Shown: positions 1-3,482 of the stretch, piece by piece
Numbering within the stretch: position 1 is the stretch's first letter
Layout: each line of letters begins with the position of its first letter
NCBI GenBank assembly: GCA_903911985.1
Contig: CAIWFP010000031.1
Location: 1-6,873 of the forward strand
DNA: 6,873 bases
DNA from: an uncultured Sphingomonadales bacterium
Lineage (GTDB): Bacteria; Pseudomonadota; Alphaproteobacteria; Sphingomonadales; Sphingomonadaceae
Direction of reading: 5' to 3'
The notes under the pieces: model-generated
Told to the model about the DNA's origin: nothing
The model's input: only the letters and a program-made list of their open reading frames with translations
Databases searched by the model: none
Translations under genes and position numbers: made by a program

Positions 1-329
1 CAGACCTGCGGCCCCTGCAGGACGCCCTGCGGCTCGGCCTCCACATAGAGCCGCACCCAGCCATTGCGCAAATCGGGCGCCCGGGCGGGTTCCACCGGCG
101 CCACCATGCGGATCCGCACCTTCAGCACCAGCGAGGCCGATTCGGCCAGCGTGACCAGATCGGCATAGGTGGCGACAGTCTGGCTGCTACCGCCTTGTGC
201 CACCGCGCTTGCCGCCGAAACGACCGGGCCCGACGCTGGCGCGGCGGGCTGTTCTGCCCGAATCGGGACCGGGGCCAGCGTTGCCATCACCGCCATCAAC
301 GTCACGATTCCCTCGGAATACCGCCGCAT
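1..329 (-). CDS. Secreted conserved hypothetical protein, 3' end cut off by the window edge
   Basis: The minus strand reads openly from the ATG at 329 to the window edge (109 codons, no stop), so the C-terminal part lies outside. The N-terminus has arginines (MRRYSEG), a hydrophobic stretch (residues 8-23, IVTLMAVMATLAPVPI) and an R-A|E-Q junction after residue 25, which looks like a Sec signal peptide. The mature part begins with a low-complexity Ala/Ser/Pro/Gly linker, followed from about residue 55 by TYADLVTLAESASLVLKVRI and a tract containing RNGWVRLYVEAEPQG. I recall similar unnamed exported proteins in sphingomonads but know no function. Start choice: a Shine-Dalgarno AGGGAG (342-347, read on the minus strand) lies 12 bases from this ATG but only 6 from an in-frame GTG at 333-335, so translation may start two codons earlier at 335. 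The gene is divergent from tonB. Envelope location is an inference from the signal peptide. Confidence 0.7.
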   Translation of the reverse strand, partial: MRRYSEGIVTLMAVMATLAPVPIRAEQPAAPASGPVVSAASAVAQGGSSQTVATYADLVTLAESASLVLKVRIRMVAPVEPARAPDLRNGWVRLYVEAEPQGVLQGPQV

Positions 330-402
330 TGCCACTGGAAACTCCCTAATGTGCGCGCACCGATGGTCCGGCATGGTCCAAAGTGGAACATAGCCTATCA
401 CA

Positions 403-412
403 ATTGCGCAAT
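403..412. promoter_or_regulatory. Perfect 10-bp palindrome, possible operator
   Basis: ATTGCGCAAT is a perfect palindrome in the AT-richer stretch upstream of the secreted-protein gene and roughly 290 bases upstream of tonB. A dimeric repressor controlling iron uptake would be sensible here, but the site does not match a Fur, Irr or RirA consensus well enough for me to name a regulator. A 10-bp palindrome can also occur by chance. Confidence 0.2.
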
Positions 413-514
413 CGCCATGATATTTGCGTATGTTCATAACTCATTCCAGCGGAAAGCTGCCAAAAAGCCCGATTAAGCCGTTGCGCGGGTGGGGGTTCCT
501 AGCTAAGGATCCAC

Positions 515-546
515 AAAAAACGGCACCACCTCGCGAAAAGGTGCCG
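515..546 (-). terminator. Intrinsic terminator on the minus strand inside the tonB upstream region
   Basis: Read on the minus strand: CGGCACC (546-540), a 12-base loop containing TTTTCGCGA (539-531), GGTGCCG (527-521), then six T (520-515). The 7-bp GC-rich stem followed directly by T6 is a classic Rho-independent terminator, and it works only in the minus direction because no T-run follows on the plus strand. No minus-strand protein gene lies upstream of it; the next 800 bases on that strand are antisense to tonB. It therefore implies a non-coding minus-strand transcript, or attenuation of the secreted-protein gene that starts 186 bases downstream. Confidence 0.7.
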
Positions 547-620
547 GGCAAGGTTCAGCCCTTCGGGCGGTAACGTCAGGGCTGAATGGCCCGTCGTTTT
601 CGCGAAGGGAGGACAAGCTG
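515..620 (-). ncRNA. Candidate small RNA ending at the 515-546 terminator
   Basis: On the minus strand the bases leading into the terminator fold strongly. TTCAGCCC (586-579) pairs perfectly over 8 bp with GGGCTGAA (561-554), followed by a short linker and the terminator hairpin: the stem, linker, terminator plan of bacterial small RNAs. The 5' part (605-617 on this strand) contains CCTCCCTT, which is complementary to a Shine-Dalgarno sequence. TCGCGAAAA (605-597) is exactly complementary to the terminator loop TTTTCGCGA (539-531), allowing a 9-bp pseudoknot or an alternative fold. A 4/6 match to a -10 box (AATACT, 626-621) would put the 5' end near 615-620, but I see no convincing -35, so the start is a guess. 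I do not recognise an Rfam family. The alternative is a leader attenuator for the secreted-protein gene, or structure in the tonB leader on the opposite strand. Confidence 0.35.
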
Positions 621-703
621 AGTATTGGCCACGAAGCCGGCACCCGCCGGTGGAGTGGAGGCCCGGGTTATCCGGGGGGATGAGTATGGAGTGGTGCGTC
701 TGA

Positions 704-1327
704 ATGTCTTACGCTGACCAGCAGATGAGCGGTAATCGGATTACCGCGCTTATCATCGTTGCCCTGATTCACATTGCCCTTGGCTACGCACTTGTGACCG
801 GCTTGGCCTATGAAGGCTTCAAGCAGGCGCTGAAGAAGGTGCAAGCCATCGACATCAAGGAAGACAAGGTGAAGCCGCCGCCGCCGCCGCCGCCGAAGAA
901 CGCGCCGCCGCCGCCGCCGATCGTGGCCCCGCCGCCGCCCATCAATGTGGCGCCGGTTGAGGCTCCGCACGTGGAAACGGTGAGGGAAGTGCCGCATCTC
1001 GAGATCCAGAAGGCGGCCCCGCGGTATCAGCCCAAGGCTCCGGTGCCCAAGACCCCGGCGAACACCTGGGTGAACGACGATGACTATCCGCCTCGCGCGG
1101 CCCGCGAATCGCGCGGTGGTGTCACCGGTTTCCGCCTCTCGGTCGGGCCTGACGGGCGCGTAACCGGTTGCGAAATCACCGCGCCCAGCGGCAGCCCTGA
1201 TCTCGATCAGGCAACCTGCAACTACGCCCCGCGTCGCGCCCGGTTCGCCCCGGCAACCGACGACAATGGCCAGCCGACCTCCGGCAGCTATACCGGTCGC
1301 GTTCGTTGGGTTCCGCCAACCGAGTGA
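704..1327 (+). CDS. tonB: TonB energy transducer
   Basis: TonB couples the proton-driven ExbB-ExbD motor in the inner membrane to TonB-dependent outer-membrane receptors for siderophores, vitamin B12 or carbohydrates. The 207 residues show the family order: a short cytoplasmic N-terminus, one membrane anchor (about 12-35, ITALIIVALIHIALGYALV), a proline-rich periplasmic spacer with runs P58-64, P68-72 and P76-79, and a TonB C-terminal domain (about 125-205) with the DYPPRA motif, SVGPDGRVTGC strand and a closing GRVRWVPP. The spacer is shorter than the one in E. coli TonB and lacks its EP/KP alternation. Two cysteines in the C-terminal domain (156, 172) could form a disulfide. Start at 704: GGAG (688-691) lies 12 bases upstream, a long spacing, so ATG 725 (residue 8) is a weaker alternative. 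First gene of the operon; exbB follows after 74 bases. Confidence 0.93.
   Translation: MSYADQQMSGNRITALIIVALIHIALGYALVTGLAYEGFKQALKKVQAIDIKEDKVKPPPPPPPKNAPPPPPIVAPPPPINVAPVEAPHVETVREVPHLEIQKAAPRYQPKAPVPKTPANTWVNDDDYPPRAARESRGGVTGFRLSVGPDGRVTGCEITAPSGSPDLDQATCNYAPRRARFAPATDDNGQPTSGSYTGRVRWVPPTE
875..940 (+). repeat. CCG codon microsatellite in tonB
   Basis: Seven CCG codons in a row (875-895), five more (905-919) and then three CCG plus CCC (929-940) encode the polyproline runs of the TonB spacer. Each unit is one codon, so replication slippage would change spacer length in steps of one proline without breaking the reading frame. Confidence 0.85.
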
Positions 1328-1401
1328 TTGCGTACGCGGTCCTGCCGCGCACCCCCGATTTTTCAGCCATACATTACCAATTTTCTTGAGAGGACTAGTC
1401 C

Positions 1402-2145
1402 ATGCTTTTTGAAATGCTCGCCGCTGGTGCCAACGCGGCCCCGCAGAACAAGTTCGGCTTCGCTGAAGCACTGCAGGCCGGTGGCGCCATCTCCTACTCG
1501 GTGGTTACCATCCTGGGTGTGATGTCGTTCGGCTCGTTCTTCATCCTGTTCACCAAGTGGTGGGACCAGTCCAAGATCATCAAGCAGGGCGCGACCCAGC
1601 TTAGCGCTTTCTGGAGCGCTCCGTCGCTGCGCGAAGGCGTTGCCAAGCTCGACAAGAACAGCGCCTGGCGCCAGATCGTCGAAGACGTTCTGCAGGCTGA
1701 AAGCCAGCACGGTCAGCTGACCAACGCTCTCGACGCCCACGACTGGCTGCACGGCAACATGGCCCGTTCAGAAGCCTCGATCAACGCCCGCCTCGCCGCT
1801 GGCCTGCCCTTCCTCGCCACCGTTGGCGCCACCTCGCCGTTCATCGGCCTGTTCGGCACCGTGGTCGGCATCTACCGTGCGCTGATCGCCATCGGCATCG
1901 CTGGGTCAGCCTCGATCGACAAGGTCGCCGGTCCCGTTGGTGAGGCGCTCATCATGACCGCTCTCGGCCTGCTGGTGGCTGTGCCTGCCGTGCTTGCCTA
2001 CAACTACCTGCAGGGTCGCAACAAGTCGCTGGCAGAGCATCTGTCGGGCTTCTCGAACGACGTGCTGGCCAACGTGAACTCGAAGGGCGGCATCAAGCCT
2101 GCCCGTCATCTTGCTGCTCCCGCAGCCGCTGCCAAGAAGGCCTGA
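1402..2145 (+). CDS. exbB: ExbB, proton channel subunit of the Ton system (MotA/TolQ/ExbB family)
   Basis: ExbB forms the pentameric inner-membrane scaffold around ExbD and lets protons through to energise TonB. The 247 residues (close to E. coli ExbB, 244) have three membrane segments: about 29-51 (ISYSVVTILGVMSFGSFFIL), 135-157 and 181-201, with a large cytoplasmic loop between the first two. The MotA/TolQ/ExbB signature is clear: ATVGATSPFIGLFGTVVGIY (139-158) and GEALIMTALGLLVAVPAVLAY (180-200). By alignment in my head, T153, E181 and T186 match E. coli T148, E176 and T181, the polar residues lining the channel. The C-terminal tail is Ala/Lys-rich. A ribosome binding site GAGAGG sits 8 bases before the ATG. 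It could be called TolQ, but TonB next door and two ExbD-type genes after it favour ExbB. Confidence 0.93.
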   Translation: MLFEMLAAGANAAPQNKFGFAEALQAGGAISYSVVTILGVMSFGSFFILFTKWWDQSKIIKQGATQLSAFWSAPSLREGVAKLDKNSAWRQIVEDVLQAESQHGQLTNALDAHDWLHGNMARSEASINARLAAGLPFLATVGATSPFIGLFGTVVGIYRALIAIGIAGSASIDKVAGPVGEALIMTALGLLVAVPAVLAYNYLQGRNKSLAEHLSGFSNDVLANVNSKGGIKPARHLAAPAAAAKKA

Positions 2146-2159
2146 TAACAGGCGAGTGT

Positions 2160-2209
2160 TGTGTCCGGGCGATGGCTCCCCCCGGGGCCTGCCCATCGCC
2201 CGGAACACA
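2160..2209 (+). promoter_or_regulatory. Long inverted repeat in the exbB-exbD1 gap
   Basis: TGTGTCCGGGCGATGG (2160-2175) pairs with CCATCGCCCGGAACACA (2193-2209): 11 uninterrupted bp plus 5 more past a one-base bulge, with a C/G-rich loop of 17 bases (2176-2192). No T-run follows, so it is not a standard terminator. Its position 15 bases after the exbB stop suggests a 3' stabiliser of the tonB-exbB part of the mRNA, a processing site, or a partial transcription block. ExbB is known to be needed in excess over ExbD in the complex, which would fit, but that link is inference. Confidence 0.6.
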
Positions 2210-2228
2210 GGTTGACTTAGAGGCGCAA

Positions 2229-2282
2229 GCCGGATGATCGATAGGCGACATCCGGCAGGTCTCTTGCCCCTTGCGGGGTTTT
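2229..2282 (+). promoter_or_regulatory. Two further hairpins in the exbD1 leader, the second terminator-like
   Basis: GCCGGATG (2229-2236) pairs over 8 bp with CATCCGGC (2249-2256). Then CCCC (2267-2270) and GGGG (2275-2278) close a 4-base loop and run into TTTT (2279-2282), which is a very short terminator-like element ending 20 bases before the exbD1 ATG. A stem of only 4 bp is weak on its own, so read-through is expected. Together with the larger hairpin at 2160-2209 these fill most of the 157-base gap, long for genes inside one operon. Confidence 0.35.
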
Positions 2283-2302
2283 GCCAAGGATAGGATGAGA
2301 CA

Positions 2303-2839
2303 ATGGCGATTTCGGTTGGCGGCGCGGGCGGCGAAGAGAAGCCCATGTCGGACATCAACACCACGCCGCTCGTCGACGTGATGTTGGTGCTGCTGATCAT
2401 CTTCCTGATCGCGGTTCCGATCGCGATTCAGCAGATTGCTAAGCTGAAGGTTCCGATCATGGTTTCGCAGGAATCGAAGGACAAGGTCGAGAACCTGCTG
2501 CTGACCGTCAACACGTCGGACGATCATGGCCGCAGTGCCGGCGATCCGGATTTCTCGGGCGCTTCGCGCAGCGGCGATTGCCGGGTGTATTTCAACAACA
2601 TCACCGCGGTCGATTCGCGCGAGTTGTATGATCTGTCCTTCAAGCGGCTTGACGCGATCGTGAAGCGCGCGGGTGGCCCAGAGGCTTTGCGGGCGTCGCC
2701 CGAAAAGGTGCCGCAGGTGCATATCCGCGGTGACGTGAACGCCCCCTGGCGCTGCGTTGCCGGTGCAATCTACACCGTGCAGACCGCTGGCTACCCGACG
2801 GTAGGCTTCATCTCGACACCCGTTGATCCCAACGCCTGA
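2303..2839 (+). CDS. exbD: ExbD1, biopolymer transport protein with an enlarged periplasmic domain
   Basis: ExbD sits in the ExbB pore and its single membrane helix carries the protonatable Asp of the motor. Here the N-terminus contains MSDINTTPLVDVMLVLLIIFLI (15-36), with the key Asp at residue 25 as in E. coli ExbD, then a periplasmic domain to the end. The protein is 178 residues, longer than usual (about 140). The extra length appears to lie around residues 70-100, a polar, Gly/Ser/Asp-rich stretch (TSDDHGRSAGDPDFSGASRS) before the CRVYFNN strand. Two cysteines, C93 and C151, fall in the periplasm. The domain closes with VHIRGD and a TAGYPTVGFIS strand typical of the fold. A ribosome binding site AGGA lies 7 bases before the ATG. 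It is followed after 62 bases by a second exbD, the tandem arrangement known from Xanthomonas. Confidence 0.9.
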   Translation: MAISVGGAGGEEKPMSDINTTPLVDVMLVLLIIFLIAVPIAIQQIAKLKVPIMVSQESKDKVENLLLTVNTSDDHGRSAGDPDFSGASRSGDCRVYFNNITAVDSRELYDLSFKRLDAIVKRAGGPEALRASPEKVPQVHIRGDVNAPWRCVAGAIYTVQTAGYPTVGFISTPVDPNA

Positions 2840-2868
2840 TCTCCCGAGGCCTGATTACAGGGCCTGAT
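2834..2868 (+). repeat. Three short direct repeats spanning the exbD1 stop
   Basis: GCCTGAT occurs at 2834-2840 (which includes the exbD1 stop), 2849-2855 and 2862-2868. The second and third are in a wider AGGCC...GGCCT inverted repeat (2847-2851 with 2861-2865) with a 9-base loop. The same GGCCTGAT string also covers the exbB stop at 2139-2146. The repeats are too short to be more than suggestive. Confidence 0.35.
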
Positions 2869-2901
2869 CCGGCATCTCGCGAATTCAAGGAGTAAGTTTC
2901 A

Positions 2902-3360
2902 ATGGCAATGTCAGGCGGCAAGGACGATGGCTCGCCGATGATGGAAATGAACACGACGCCGTTGATCGACGTCATGCTCGTTCTGCTCATCATGTTCATC
3001 ATCACCATTCCGGTGGCGACCCATGCGGTGAATATCGACCTGCCCACCCCCTCGCCAACGCCTCCCAACCTGACGGTGAAGCCGATCAAGAACAAGATCG
3101 TGATCACCTCTCAGGACCGGATCATGTGGAACGACCAGCAGGTTGGCGACGAGCACCAGCTGATCACCCTGCTGAAGGCCTCGGCGGCGGCAAATCCCGA
3201 GCCGGAACTGCAGTTCCAGCCCGACGCTCAGGCAGGCTACGATATGTCCGCCCATGTGCTGAACTGGATCAAGGGTTCGGGCGTCACGAAGTTCGGCTTT
3301 GTCGGCAACGAGCAATATGCCTCGTTCAGCAAGGCCCCGGGCGCACCCAAGGCCGAGTAA
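2902..3360 (+). CDS. exbD: ExbD2, second biopolymer transport protein of the operon
   Basis: A 152-residue ExbD/TolR-family protein, of ordinary length. MMEMNTTPLIDVMLVLLIMFII (13-34) is the membrane helix with the motor Asp at residue 23. A short Pro-rich linker follows (LPTPSPTPPN, 47-56). The periplasmic domain begins at about 58 with VKPIKNKIVITSQDRIMWND and ends in a VTKFGFVG strand (128-135) and a Lys/Pro tail. It differs clearly from ExbD1 outside the helix: no cysteine and no central insertion, so the pair is not a recent duplication. In Xanthomonas campestris, which has tonB-exbB-exbD1-exbD2, exbD2 is dispensable for iron uptake but needed for other functions; whether that holds here is unknown. 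A good ribosome binding site AAGGAG lies 9 bases before the ATG. Last gene of the ton operon. Confidence 0.92.
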   Translation: MAMSGGKDDGSPMMEMNTTPLIDVMLVLLIMFIITIPVATHAVNIDLPTPSPTPPNLTVKPIKNKIVITSQDRIMWNDQQVGDEHQLITLLKASAAANPEPELQFQPDAQAGYDMSAHVLNWIKGSGVTKFGFVGNEQYASFSKAPGAPKAE

Positions 3361-3408
3361 ATCCGCCAAGCCTTCCGCGCGATAGCGGGGGCTGGCAGGC
3401 AAAAATTA

Positions 3409-3440
3409 GGGAGCGGGGTTATGTCCTCGCTCCCTTTTTT
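3409..3440. terminator. Bidirectional intrinsic terminator between exbD2 and the helicase gene
   Basis: GGGAGCGGGG (3409-3418) pairs with CCTCGCTCCC (3425-3434) over 10 bp (one G-U), with a 6-base loop TTATGT, followed on the plus strand by six T (3435-3440). On the minus strand the same stem is followed by TAATTTTT (3408-3401). It lies 48 bases after the exbD2 stop and 42 bases beyond the helicase stop, so it ends both convergent transcripts. Confidence 0.88.
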
Positions 3441-3482
3441 GTGCGCAGAGCCCATGCCCGACAGTCCATGAAAGCGAATTTA

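Larger units (their letters stand above)
330..703. other. Divergent intergenic region between the secreted protein gene and tonB
   Basis: No protein gene is convincing in these 374 bases. The left half (about 385-445) is AT-richer than its surroundings and carries a perfect palindrome ATTGCGCAAT at 403-412, a plausible place for divergent promoters or an operator. I find no -35/-10 pair good enough to call. The middle (515-605) holds a minus-strand terminator and nested inverted repeats, listed separately. The right part (636-676) has two short GC hairpins, CCGGC 637-641 with GCCGG 646-650 and CCCGG 662-666 with CCGGG 672-676, which would lie in the tonB leader. Purine-rich AAGGGAGGA at 605-613 resembles a ribosome binding site but no good start codon follows it. 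Confidence 0.6.

Noticed and set aside
404..435. Possible tonB promoter (TTGCGC with TATGTT)
   Set aside because: The spacing is 20 bases and the match to the sigma-70 boxes is poor; not enough to call.
169..476. Two overlapping plus-strand frames at 169-393 and 195-476
   Set aside because: They run antisense to the signal-peptide gene and into the intergenic region, with no supporting ribosome binding site or recognisable product.
625..717. Small frame starting at TTG 625 behind the AAGGGAGGA motif and overlapping tonB
   Set aside because: It needs a rare TTG start at 11-base spacing, has only 30 codons and no recognisable features. The purine motif may simply be the complement of the candidate small RNA.
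1335..1365. Possible terminator between tonB and exbB (CGCGG/CCGCG followed at a distance by a T-run)
   Set aside because: The stem is only 5 bp and the T-run starts about 10 bases later, so it does not form a working intrinsic terminator; the genes are best read as one operon.
668..1471. 267-codon open frame antisense to tonB, ending near the orphan terminator
   Set aside because: Its arginine runs are the mirror of the TonB proline codons, the product has no recognisable domain, and the plus-strand TonB is unmistakable. Its position before the minus-strand terminator is probably coincidence.
2093..2722. 209-codon minus-strand frame over the exbB-exbD1 junction
   Set aside because: It overlaps two well-supported genes and the product is low-complexity His/Arg/Asp-rich, so it is an antisense shadow.
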